Assembly (NCBI GenBank): GCA_015066465.1
Contig: SVOI01000002.1
Span: 1 to 44,153 of the forward strand
Direction of reading: 5' to 3'
Source of the DNA: Oscillospiraceae bacterium
Lineage (GTDB): Bacteria > Bacillota > Clostridia > Oscillospirales > Acutalibacteraceae
DNA: 44,153 nucleotides
A program made the translations under genes and the position numbers. Each line of letters starts with the position of its first letter. The first letter of the stretch is position 1. Shown in pieces: positions 6,657 through 15,053 of the stretch. A model generated the notes under the pieces. The model saw only the letters and a list, made by a program, of their open reading frames with translations. It did not search any database and had not been told where the DNA came from.

Positions 6657-7529
6657 ATGATAACTGAAAAAGAAATGCAACAAATTGATGAGCTTGTTAA
6701 AAGAGATATTGAAAATGGCACTATTGAATTAATGCCACAAGATAAAATCTACGATTTTCTTCCTAAAAAAGAAGATACAATCAGAATTATGTCTTTTAAT
6801 ATACGCTGTGGTGACGTTGGTGTTCAGACTGCTGAATCCCGATACACTCTTGTAAGCGACACTATTTTTAAAGGTGAACCTGATTCTGTTGGTCTTCAGG
6901 AAGCAACACCTGAATGGATGGAATATTTAAAAACTGCTTTAAGCGATAAATATGATTTCGTGGGCATACCACGTGAAGATGATGGTGAATATTCATCTAT
7001 ATTCTACCTTAAAGATAAATACACAGTGACAGAGAGCGGTAACTTCTGGCTTTCTGAAACACCAGAAAAAGAATCTAAAGGCTGGGATGCTGCTTGTTAC
7101 AGAATTTGCACCTGGGTAGTTTTAGAGAATAACGAAACTAAAGAAAAATTTGTTCACATTAACACCCACCTTGACCACGTTGGTGTTTTAGCACGTAGAA
7201 ATGGCGTAGAGCTTATGCTCCAACATCTCAAAAAATACAGCGATATTCCAGCAGTATTCACTGCGGATATGAACATTGAAGAAGGCACAGAAAATTACCT
7301 TCAATTTGTGGATTCTGGCTTTATGTATGACACAAAGCACCAAGCAGAAAACACAGTTGATTGCCTTACATTCCACAATATCAAACCATCGGTTTTCCAC
7401 GATGTAATTGACTACGTTATGATTAACGATAAATTTTCTGCCGATACTTATAGAGTAGTAACAAAAGGTATTGACGGAAAGTACGTTTCTGACCACTTCC
7501 CGATTTATGCTGACCTCTACATAAAATAA
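6657..7529 (+). CDS. Endonuclease/exonuclease/phosphatase (EEP) family hydrolase
   Basis: A metal-dependent phosphodiesterase/phosphatase fold of about 290 residues. Its motifs appear in order: MSFNIR (strand 1 and Asn ligand), QEAT (catalytic Glu), NTHLDH, FTADMN and the C-terminal SDHFP with the catalytic His. Substrates in this family range from DNA to inositol phosphates and sphingolipids. The lack of a signal peptide and the neighbours (a lipase and a fucosidase) point to a small-molecule or lipid substrate rather than DNA; that is inference. Two in-frame GTG codons precede the ATG at 6657. The ATG is preferred because AAGAG lies about 10 bases upstream and is too close to the GTGs. Confidence 0.8.
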   Translation: MITEKEMQQIDELVKRDIENGTIELMPQDKIYDFLPKKEDTIRIMSFNIRCGDVGVQTAESRYTLVSDTIFKGEPDSVGLQEATPEWMEYLKTALSDKYDFVGIPREDDGEYSSIFYLKDKYTVTESGNFWLSETPEKESKGWDAACYRICTWVVLENNETKEKFVHINTHLDHVGVLARRNGVELMLQHLKKYSDIPAVFTADMNIEEGTENYLQFVDSGFMYDTKHQAENTVDCLTFHNIKPSVFHDVIDYVMINDKFSADTYRVVTKGIDGKYVSDHFPIYADLYIK

Positions 7530-7551
7530 TTGTAAGTTGAAGGTATTTTAA

Positions 7552-8403
7552 ATGAACAAATATGGTTTAATTATGGAAGGCGGAGCAATGCGCGGCTTAT
7601 TTACCGCAGGTGTAATGGATGTTTTAATGGAAAATGAAATTCATTTTGACGGTGCAATTGGTGTTTCGGCAGGTGCAGCCTTCGGATGTAATATAAAATC
7701 AAATCAGATAGGCAGAGTACTTCGCTATAATAAAAAATACTGCAAAGACCCTCGCTTTTGCAGTATTCGTTCACTTATTAAAACTGGCGATTTATACGGC
7801 GCAGAATTCTGCTATATAACCATTCCTTATGAATTAGATTTATTTGACTGCAAGGCATACCTTGAAAACCCTATGGAATTTTACGTTGTATGCACTGATG
7901 TTGAAACCGGCAAGCCTCTTTACAGAAAATGTATTACTGGTCGTGATGAAGATTTAACCTGGATAAGAGCTTCAGCCTCAATGCCTATTGCATCAAAGGT
8001 TGTCGAAGCAGATGGGGTTAAGCTTCTTGATGGTGGTATTTCTGACTCAATTCCACTTTCATATTTTGAGAGCATCGGCTATAACAAAAACGTTATTATT
8101 CTTACTCAGCCAAAGGGTTACGTGAAAAAGCCAAGCAAGGCTTTACCTCTTATTAAAGCATCCCTTAAAAAATATCCTAATGTTTATAAAACAATGCAAA
8201 ACAGGCATAATGATTATAACAACACCATTAAAAAGATTGAAGAAGCTGAAAAAAATGGTGATGCTTTAGTTATAAGACCACCAGAAAAATTACCTGTTGG
8301 CAGAGTTGAGCATAATCCTGATAAATTACAGCTTGCTTATGATATAGGCAGAGAAACCGCATTAAAGCAATTAGAAGAGATAAAAGAATTCGTTACAAAG
8401 TAG
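7552..8403 (+). CDS. Patatin-like phospholipase/acyl hydrolase
   Basis: The 283-residue protein has the patatin catalytic dyad layout. The oxyanion-hole glycine loop is EGGAMRG (residues 9-15), the nucleophile elbow is GVSAG with Ser39, and the catalytic aspartate is in LLDGGISD (Asp160). It belongs with the bacterial YjjU/RssA-type cytoplasmic patatin proteins, which hydrolyse acyl ester bonds; the physiological lipid is unknown. A GAAGG ribosome site precedes the ATG. The gene follows the EEP gene by 22 bp and leads into the fucosidase after 7 bp, so the three are co-transcribed. Confidence 0.88.
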   Translation: MNKYGLIMEGGAMRGLFTAGVMDVLMENEIHFDGAIGVSAGAAFGCNIKSNQIGRVLRYNKKYCKDPRFCSIRSLIKTGDLYGAEFCYITIPYELDLFDCKAYLENPMEFYVVCTDVETGKPLYRKCITGRDEDLTWIRASASMPIASKVVEADGVKLLDGGISDSIPLSYFESIGYNKNVIILTQPKGYVKKPSKALPLIKASLKKYPNVYKTMQNRHNDYNNTIKKIEEAEKNGDALVIRPPEKLPVGRVEHNPDKLQLAYDIGRETALKQLEEIKEFVTK

Positions 8404-8410
8404 GTTTATT

Positions 8411-9760
8411 ATGGAACTCAAAGAATTTTTAAAAATTGCGGCAAATGTTAAGCCAGACCACACACAATTAGAAAGACTTCGCGAAACACCATTTTATGCA
8501 TTCGTTCACTTCTCCCCTAACACCTACACCAATTTAGAATGGGGAGATGGCACAGAAGACCCTGCAATTTTCAATCCGACAGAGCTTGACTGTGAGCAAT
8601 GGGTTAAGGCGGTAAAATCTGCTGGTATGAAAGGCTTGATATTAACCGCAAAGCATCACGATGGTTTTTGCCTTTGGCAGACAAAATATACTGAGCATTC
8701 TATGAAAAACAGCCCATATAAAAACGGCAAGGGTGACATTGTAAAAGAATGCGCAGAAGCGTGTAAAAAGCACGGAATTAAATTTGGCTTTTACCTCTCT
8801 CCTTGGGATAGAAATTCAAAATATTATGGCACAGATGAGTACAATGATTATTATGTAAATCAGTTAACCGAGTTACTCACAAACTACGGCGAAATTTTCC
8901 ACGTGTGGTTTGACAATGCCTGTGGCGAAGGTCCTAACGGCAAAAAGCAGGTTTACGACTTTGACCGCTACATAAAGACTATAAGAAAATATCAACCAAA
9001 TGCTACATTCTTTAACGATAGAGGCGGTATGCGCTGGTGTGGTAACGAAGCAGGTGCTACACCTTATGCTCAATGGGCGGTTGTCCCTTACGAGCTCTGC
9101 CCTATTGCAGAGCATAAGACAGATGTTGAACCACTTATGCAAGGTGATTTAGATGGCATTTTCAACTGGGATAAGGATATAGGCTCAATTTCTAACATTA
9201 TGTATTCAAAGGCACTCACCTTCTGCCCTGCCGAAACAGATATGTCTATAAGACCAGGCTGGTTTTACCACGAAAACGAAGAACCACACTCATTAGAAAG
9301 ACTTTTTGAAACTTATTTAAGAACAGTCGGTGGTAACACAACGTTTAACCTCAATATTCCGCCAATGAAGAATGGTAAATTCAATGAAAAAGATGTTCAA
9401 AGGCTTAAAGAATTAGGCGACAAAATCAATGCAGAACTCGGCACTAACCTTGCAGAAGATGCGGAAATCACCGAAAACAAAAAGCCTGACTCTTACCAGA
9501 CAGAATTTATTGTTAAGTTAAACGATAAATGTAAAGTAAAATACCTTGACATAGCAGAAGCAATCGCCAAAGGTCAAAAGGTAGAGTCTTTTAAAGTGTA
9601 TGCAAAAGACAACCATAACCTCTGGCAATTCAAAGCTTCTGAAACTACAATCGGTAGCAGAAAAATTGTAGTTTTAGGTGAAGTAACAACCAACGAACTC
9701 AAAATTCAAATAACCTCTGCAAGAGATGAGGTTAAACTCGATTGGGTGAGGGTTTATTAA
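8411..9760 (+). CDS. Intracellular alpha-L-fucosidase, glycoside hydrolase family 29
   Basis: A GH29 enzyme of 449 residues. It has the family start (FYAFVHFSPNTYT), LILTAKHHDGFCLW (about 77-89) and the nucleophile strand VWFDNACGEG with Asp168. A short C-terminal beta-rich segment, possibly a carbohydrate-binding remnant, follows from about residue 360. There is no signal peptide, so the enzyme should act on imported fucosides in the cytoplasm. No fucose-catabolic or transport gene lies beside it. Its pairing with a patatin-like and an EEP protein could hint at a fucosylated lipid or glycan fragment, but this is inference. Confidence 0.9.
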   Translation: MELKEFLKIAANVKPDHTQLERLRETPFYAFVHFSPNTYTNLEWGDGTEDPAIFNPTELDCEQWVKAVKSAGMKGLILTAKHHDGFCLWQTKYTEHSMKNSPYKNGKGDIVKECAEACKKHGIKFGFYLSPWDRNSKYYGTDEYNDYYVNQLTELLTNYGEIFHVWFDNACGEGPNGKKQVYDFDRYIKTIRKYQPNATFFNDRGGMRWCGNEAGATPYAQWAVVPYELCPIAEHKTDVEPLMQGDLDGIFNWDKDIGSISNIMYSKALTFCPAETDMSIRPGWFYHENEEPHSLERLFETYLRTVGGNTTFNLNIPPMKNGKFNEKDVQRLKELGDKINAELGTNLAEDAEITENKKPDSYQTEFIVKLNDKCKVKYLDIAEAIAKGQKVESFKVYAKDNHNLWQFKASETTIGSRKIVVLGEVTTNELKIQITSARDEVKLDWVRVY

Positions 9761-9772
9761 AATCACAAACAA

Positions 9773-9809
9773 AAAAAGTTGTTGTCATAACTTATGACAA
9801 CAACTTTTT
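9773..9809. terminator. Bidirectional terminator between convergent operons
   Basis: A long perfect inverted repeat, AAAAAGTTGTTGTCATAA and its complement, has A and T runs on both sides. It separates the plus-strand fucosidase operon from the end of the minus-strand surface-polymer cluster and should stop transcription from both sides. Confidence 0.9.
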
Positions 9810-9810
9810 A

Positions 9811-11034
9811 TTATTCGCTAAATAATACTAAATAATTAGTAAAACCCAATTTTTCTAAATAAATTTTTATTTCTTTGCCATATGTTGAAGTAGCAGCAAT
9901 AATTACAATGCAATTATCTTTTAAATTGATGAAATCAGTTATGTCCTTTATAGGATTTCCTAAAAGACTCCTTTTGCTATTTTGTGTATTACTTACAGCA
10001 ATGCCTTTTATAAAAATATCTTTTTCATCTAAATAATTTATTACTTCTCTTGCAAAATCACCAGCTCCGTAAACTATAACATTCTCAGCGGTTTTTATTC
10101 GGTAAATTTGTTCATCTGTAAAGTTTATTCTTGTAGCTATATTTGCCATAAGCGGTGCATAAATATTCTGGAGTTTTCGGTGTTGGGTTAGTTCTTCAAT
10201 TTTTTCTGTATCATTAACATGACTAACCAACTGTTTATATCTTCTTATATAAGAATATCCTACAAACCTTAAAAAACGTTCTATTGAAACGCTCATTTTT
10301 GGTGAAAAATCGTTTTCTAAATATTCTTTTGTCGCCTTCCATAATGAATAAAATGTATCATCAACATTTTTAGGCTTCAGTTTTTTTGTCATAGTGGATT
10401 CTGGTCTTATTCTATATATATACAACTTATCGTCAATACACCTTATATTTTTAGCTTTTAATACACAATAAAAATAAAACAAAAAATCTTCATAGAATAA
10501 ACCTGGTACAAATCTAATATTATTTTCGAGTAAAAAATTTTTTCTGTACAATTTATTCCACGCTACAACTATCATAGAATAAGTTTTAGCGGCATCAAAG
10601 AAATATTCTTCATTAGAATACACTTTGTTCTCAAACAAATAATTATGTGTAAAACTTCCTATTTTATCAGGATTGTGTTCCTTATAATCAAAGCAAACTA
10701 TATCAACATCATTCACATATTTAAGGGCTATTTCTAAAAGATTGGGTTCTATGAAATCATCTGAATCAACGAATAATACATACTCGCCTTTTGCTATTTC
10801 AAGACCTTTATTTCTTGCCACAGATTGTCCCGAATTTTGTTCATTTTGAAGAACAACAATTCTTTTATCGTTCTTTGCGTACTCTTGCAAAATATTTAAT
10901 GAAGAATCAGTAGAACAATCATCAATACATATAATTTCAATATCCTTTTCTGTTTGATTTATAACACTATCGAGACATTCAGCCAAATATTTTTCAACAT
11001 TATAAACCGGAATTATTACAGAAACCTTTGGCAC
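9811..11034 (-). CDS. GT2 glycosyltransferase with C-terminal Rossmann domain (paralogue A)
   Basis: A family 2 glycosyltransferase: the GT-A start VSVIIPVYNVEKYLAECLD, the nucleotide-binding IDDCSTDSS, and the metal-binding VDSDDFIEP about 90 residues in. The C-terminal 85 residues form an added Rossmann-like domain (VIVYGAGDFAREVINYLDE), as in three other glycosyltransferases of this cluster. It likely transfers a sugar to the surface polymer on the cytoplasmic side of the membrane. The start is the GTG at 11034: GGAGGAG lies eight bases before it and overlaps an in-frame ATG at 11052. It is the last gene of the 13-gene cluster. Confidence 0.85.
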   Translation of the reverse strand: MPKVSVIIPVYNVEKYLAECLDSVINQTEKDIEIICIDDCSTDSSLNILQEYAKNDKRIVVLQNEQNSGQSVARNKGLEIAKGEYVLFVDSDDFIEPNLLEIALKYVNDVDIVCFDYKEHNPDKIGSFTHNYLFENKVYSNEEYFFDAAKTYSMIVVAWNKLYRKNFLLENNIRFVPGLFYEDFLFYFYCVLKAKNIRCIDDKLYIYRIRPESTMTKKLKPKNVDDTFYSLWKATKEYLENDFSPKMSVSIERFLRFVGYSYIRRYKQLVSHVNDTEKIEELTQHRKLQNIYAPLMANIATRINFTDEQIYRIKTAENVIVYGAGDFAREVINYLDEKDIFIKGIAVSNTQNSKRSLLGNPIKDITDFINLKDNCIVIIAATSTYGKEIKIYLEKLGFTNYLVLFSE

Positions 11035-11056
11035 TATAAAACACTCCTCCATTAAA

Positions 11057-11911
11057 TTAAAGACCTTTGAACCCTGACAAATGTATGCTTGGTTTTTGTT
11101 TTTCTTCTGGTGGAAGCTTCATATAATCATTATAAAGCATTGTAAGATATTTTTCATAATCTTTAACCACCATAAACTCTTTGCCTTCAAACTCAATAGT
11201 TGTAAATTCAGTTAAAAGTTTTTTAGGAATTCCATACTTACACACTTTCTGATTTGGGTACGGGTGTGTATTGTGGCGAATTAGTTCAGTTTCTTTTCTG
11301 TTACATAACCAAGCTACAAAATCATTACTTTTAAATGCAACTTTTTTTGGTATCAATGAAACCAAAGTAAACCATATTCTTTTAAAAAATGTTGGTGCAA
11401 GTTTTTTCCCTGTTTTAGACCATAATATTTTCCTATTGCAAAAACATAGAAAGTAATGTAACTCTCGTAAAATTCTATTATCAGGCACATTATCAAGAAC
11501 AAATAAATCAATAAACACGCCTGAATGATATTTCATATGCTCGTGACCAGCTCTTTGATAAACAGTGTTGTTACGCCTGATTCTCGGGTAACCCACATTA
11601 TAAAACTTATCTGTTCTGTGCTCCTGCAAGAAAAAGCGTTCTGTATCAAGCTCTGTTTTACAAACCTCAAAAAATTTTTCATAATCTTCACGAAGCATTA
11701 TAAGGTCAATATCGTCATCCCAAGGGATAAAGCCTTTATGTCTCACTGCCCCTAACAGAGTGCCACCATCAAGAGAATAATTAATATTATTTTCTCTGCA
11801 AATTTTATCCAACTCAACAAGACATTCAAGCTGAATATTCTGTAATTCTTTTAATATATTATCAGTAATTTCTATTTCCTTGAATTGCTTTTCTTCGCCT
11901 AAACTTCCCAT
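11057..11911 (-). CDS. LicD-family phosphotransferase
   Basis: The N-terminal third carries the LicD signature: SLDGGTLLGAVRHKGFIPWD followed by DDIDLIM, with acidic residues of a nucleotidyltransferase-like fold. LicD proteins transfer phosphocholine or other phospho-alcohols from CDP-activated donors to teichoic acid or capsule sugars. No choline kinase or choline cytidylyltransferase is present. The adjacent TarI/TarJ pair instead suggests that the donor is CDP-ribitol or another CDP-polyol. The gene overlaps the TarJ-like gene by 13 bp and has a GGTGA ribosome site inside it. Confidence 0.88.
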   Translation of the reverse strand: MGSLGEEKQFKEIEITDNILKELQNIQLECLVELDKICRENNINYSLDGGTLLGAVRHKGFIPWDDDIDLIMLREDYEKFFEVCKTELDTERFFLQEHRTDKFYNVGYPRIRRNNTVYQRAGHEHMKYHSGVFIDLFVLDNVPDNRILRELHYFLCFCNRKILWSKTGKKLAPTFFKRIWFTLVSLIPKKVAFKSNDFVAWLCNRKETELIRHNTHPYPNQKVCKYGIPKKLLTEFTTIEFEGKEFMVVKDYEKYLTMLYNDYMKLPPEEKQKPSIHLSGFKGL

Positions 11912-12918
11912 TTCATCACCGTTTTAAAGTCATTTAAAATACTTTGTTCAAAAGCATGCATCATATCTGTTTCTTTTTTAATTGTTATTGTCTCTGATAT
12001 GAGCATTCTTAAATATTTTCTGCATACAGAATTTTCGCTAATAAGCTTCACTGCTTTTTGCATATCAGCAACAGTACTTCTGCTATTGCCAATAAGAATA
12101 AGTCCTTTATCTAACACAGTTCTTGTTGAAATAGCAACAGGATTTTCACTTACACCAAGTAAGCTAACACATCCCTGTGGTTCTATTACATTCAATATTT
12201 GCTGTATAGCAATATCACTATTTTTACCACCGACACATTCAAAACAATGGTCAACTGTAAAATTAATCGGAAGTTTATCAATTAAATAAACACCATCTAC
12301 AAATGGAAAGTGCTGTAATTTACGAAAAGATTTGCCTAAAACAAAGATTTTAGCATTTGGGTAAAGACAACGAAGCACGAGACTCACAACAACCCCCATA
12401 TTGCCATCGCCCCAAACACCTATTGTCTCAACATCTCTTACTTTTGCCTTTTCAAATGCTTCTATAGCATTAACTACTACACTGACTAATTCAGTAAAAA
12501 CGTATTCAACAGAATAGTCTTTCTCAATAGGAATTACTCTACTGTGAGGCACAGAAATCAAATCTTGCATAAATCCATCAACACCACTTGAAGAAAACTT
12601 GTTTTCAGGATTGTAATTAGCTTTAATTTTTTCAGTAGATTCATTTTCAATTAACGGAACAATCACAACCTTTGAACCACGTGATAATTCGCCTTTGCCA
12701 TCGTAAAGCACTGTAGCAGTTGCTTCGTGAATAAGCGCCATAGGGAGTTTCTCACTAAGAATTTCTGGTGGCCTGTTGCCAAAATAATACCTTTGGTCTG
12801 CTGCACAAATTGATAAATAGTCAGGTTTTAAAATCAAATCATTTTCATTAAATTTTAATTCACGCTGAACCATTTCTATGCGTTTAGCATCCATTAGTCT
12901 GTAAATACGCCCTATCAT
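11899..12918 (-). CDS. tarJ: Ribulose-5-phosphate reductase, TarJ-like alcohol dehydrogenase
   Basis: A medium-chain, zinc-type dehydrogenase of 339 residues. It has CAADQRYYFGNRP near the start (catalytic-zinc region) and the NADPH-binding loop GVWGDGNMG near residue 167. It directly follows a TarI-like cytidylyltransferase with the overlapping stop-start ATGA. TarJ reduces ribulose-5-phosphate to ribitol-5-phosphate, which TarI activates to CDP-ribitol for wall teichoic acid. The assignment rests on both sequence type and the tarI neighbour. Confidence 0.85.
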   Translation of the reverse strand: MIGRIYRLMDAKRIEMVQRELKFNENDLILKPDYLSICAADQRYYFGNRPPEILSEKLPMALIHEATATVLYDGKGELSRGSKVVIVPLIENESTEKIKANYNPENKFSSSGVDGFMQDLISVPHSRVIPIEKDYSVEYVFTELVSVVVNAIEAFEKAKVRDVETIGVWGDGNMGVVVSLVLRCLYPNAKIFVLGKSFRKLQHFPFVDGVYLIDKLPINFTVDHCFECVGGKNSDIAIQQILNVIEPQGCVSLLGVSENPVAISTRTVLDKGLILIGNSRSTVADMQKAVKLISENSVCRKYLRMLISETITIKKETDMMHAFEQSILNDFKTVMKWEV

Positions 12919-13631
12919 ACTTTCTTCTCCCTTAAAAGAGCATTTGCCACTTCTAAATCATAAGGGGTAATAATTTTCATGTTTTGATTTTCACCACGTA
13001 CTATATGTATTGTTCTGCCTAAATTTATACACAAACGTGCGAGTTCAGTCTCTTTTTCTATTTTAACACCAGCCTCATCAGCTTCTCTAAAAATTTGCAT
13101 AAGTTCCTGAACTTTAAAAGTTAACGGGGTTTGCTCTGCAAAAATTGTTTGCTTTCGTGGAATGCTTTGGATTGTATCTCCGTCTTCAGATACAACCATT
13201 GTATCATTTGTAACCATTAATGTACTTGCTATACCATACTTTTGTGCTGATTCAATATTTTCATTGATTATGCGCCCAGTAACAAACGGGCGAACAGCGT
13301 CGTGCGTTATTAGAATATCATCTGAATTCATTTCAAAATTTTCATTTAGGTATTCTACAATTCTTTTTACTGATTCGGTCTTATTTTCACCACCAGTAAT
13401 AACCTTTACTTCTGTGCCCATTGCATCGTATTGAGATAAAAGATCGTCTGTAAACAGTTTCCATTCGTTAGGTACTACTACAATTACTTTATCTATAACA
13501 GGGTTCACATAAAACTGTTCTAACGTATTTATAATTATTGGTTTTTCGCCGAGTGGCAAAAATTGCTTTGGCATATCTTGCCTGTGCATTCTCGTACCCA
13601 TTCCTGCGGCTAATATTCCAGCATAAACCAT
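12915..13631 (-). CDS. tarI: Ribitol-5-phosphate cytidylyltransferase, TarI-like
   Basis: An IspD/TarI-family nucleotidyltransferase with the N-terminal CTP-binding loop ILAAGMGTRMHRQDMPKQF, then ITHDAVRPFV and PRKQTIFAEQTP. IspD would make the isoprenoid precursor CDP-methylerythritol; the overlap with a TarJ-like reductase favours CDP-ribitol synthesis. The start is the ATG at 13631. AAAGGTG lies six bases before it and contains the GTG that would begin a longer reading at 13640. Confidence 0.85.
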   Translation of the reverse strand: MVYAGILAAGMGTRMHRQDMPKQFLPLGEKPIIINTLEQFYVNPVIDKVIVVVPNEWKLFTDDLLSQYDAMGTEVKVITGGENKTESVKRIVEYLNENFEMNSDDILITHDAVRPFVTGRIINENIESAQKYGIASTLMVTNDTMVVSEDGDTIQSIPRKQTIFAEQTPLTFKVQELMQIFREADEAGVKIEKETELARLCINLGRTIHIVRGENQNMKIITPYDLEVANALLREKKV

Positions 13632-13659
13632 CTGAATCACCTTTCATATAACAACTAAA

Positions 13660-14385
13660 TTATAGAAGTAAAAGCTTTCCTGCAATTTCAGGAAATTTTC
13701 TGTAATCATCTATTTTTATAAACTTAATATCCGATTCAAAAACATCGTTATCATTACCACCTGCACCATAATCATCCCCAAAGAAAACAACATCTTTTCT
13801 TTCGTAATTATATAACTTGAGATACTTATCTAAAGCATAAAGCTTATTGTATGGTTTGGGCGCTATGTCAAAGGAAGATGTACCGCCTATAAAGACATTG
13901 TAACCTTCAAATATTTCACAAACTCTTGGAAAATACATTTTTCGTTTTTTTCTATCAGGATCATATTTAAGCTTATCCTCCAAAAGTGCTTTTGTACCTA
14001 ATATAGGGAAAGTTATAAGTCCTGAACTATGAAACTCAACCGAGTCACCAACATACTCTGTAAATCCAAATTCTTTACGTATTAACTCACCGTACACAGA
14101 AACCATTTTTTTATTAATCTCTACTACATTTTTTTCAACAAGTTTAAATTCACCATCTACAACTTTTGAAAATTCCATTCCGTAACAGCCGAGTATATCA
14201 ACTGGAAAACTTTCTAATTGATTGTAAACTCTTTCGCAACTACCCGCACAAACCATTACAAGCTTATATTTTTCTGAAAGTTTTTCTAACACTTTGCGGC
14301 ACTCGGGCTCTAACGGGCTTTTATGCTGAGTTAATGTTCCATCTAAATCCATTGCTATGATTTTAAAGTTGCTTTTCACTTTCAT
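13660..14385 (-). CDS. HAD-superfamily phosphatase (IIB/phosphomannomutase-like)
   Basis: The 241-residue protein has motif I MDLDGTLT and motif IV GDDYGAGGNDNDV, with a cap between them of the type IIB (phosphomannomutase/Cof) group. It overlaps the end of a cytidylyltransferase gene by 23 bp, a sign of tight coupling. It may dephosphorylate or isomerise a sugar or polyol phosphate that this enzyme then activates, or remove a phosphate later. An ATG at 14385 is used here. A GTG at 14379 has better spacing from GGAG and could be the true start. Confidence 0.75.
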   Translation of the reverse strand: MKVKSNFKIIAMDLDGTLTQHKSPLEPECRKVLEKLSEKYKLVMVCAGSCERVYNQLESFPVDILGCYGMEFSKVVDGEFKLVEKNVVEINKKMVSVYGELIRKEFGFTEYVGDSVEFHSSGLITFPILGTKALLEDKLKYDPDRKKRKMYFPRVCEIFEGYNVFIGGTSSFDIAPKPYNKLYALDKYLKLYNYERKDVVFFGDDYGAGGNDNDVFESDIKFIKIDDYRKFPEIAGKLLLL

Positions 14386-15031
14386 TCTCTCCGTTGTATA
14401 ATTTCATAATTTGTTCAGCTATTAATAAATCTTCTGGATAAGTAATTTTCATATTCCTTGTAAAATCAAAATATTGCATTACTTTTGAGTTAGCCGGCAA
14501 CTGCTGAGAAGTTGCTGTAATAGGTGACCCAGCATCAAAACTATTGTAAATAGAATTAAACTCAAATGCCTCAGGTGCTTGTACAAGATAATATTCATCG
14601 CGCATTGTAATATGTTCTCCGTATTTACCAAGGCTATCGGTAATATGTTTAGTTGTAATTACGCCATCGTACTCATCAAGATAGTCAAAATATTTGTCTA
14701 CAAGCTCCGCTGTTATAAATGGTCTTGCGGCTTCAGTAATAAAAACTTTTTCACATTCAGGGAAATTTACTTTTATGTAATCAAGCCCTTTTCTTAAAGA
14801 AGCATTTCGTGAACTACCACCCGTAACACAAATAACGTCATATTGTGAAGTAAGGCGTTCTGCAAAAGAGTTATCACAAATAACAATAATCACGTCTGTA
14901 AACTTTGATTTTTTTAAAGCTTCAATTGAGTATGAAATTACTTCTTTACCAAGTAGCTTATTATACTGTTTAGGCAAATCAGTGCCAAAACGGCTACCCG
15001 TTCCACCGGAAAGAATCATTGCTACATTCAT
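14363..15031 (-). CDS. Second IspD/TarI-like cytidylyltransferase
   Basis: This 222-residue protein has the same fold as the TarI-like enzyme but is clearly divergent. The nucleotide loop is ILSGGTGSRFGTDLPKQY, with ITEAARPFI and a product loop YYLVQAPEAF. Having two cytidylyltransferases in one cluster suggests two different CDP-activated alcohols, or one surface enzyme plus a cluster-borne IspD. The gene overlaps a HAD phosphatase gene, favouring the first reading. An AAGGA ribosome site lies ten bases before the ATG. Confidence 0.8.
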   Translation of the reverse strand: MNVAMILSGGTGSRFGTDLPKQYNKLLGKEVISYSIEALKKSKFTDVIIVICDNSFAERLTSQYDVICVTGGSSRNASLRKGLDYIKVNFPECEKVFITEAARPFITAELVDKYFDYLDEYDGVITTKHITDSLGKYGEHITMRDEYYLVQAPEAFEFNSIYNSFDAGSPITATSQQLPANSKVMQYFDFTRNMKITYPEDLLIAEQIMKLYNGENESEKQL

Positions 15032-15053
15032 TTTTTACCAATCCTTTAAAACA

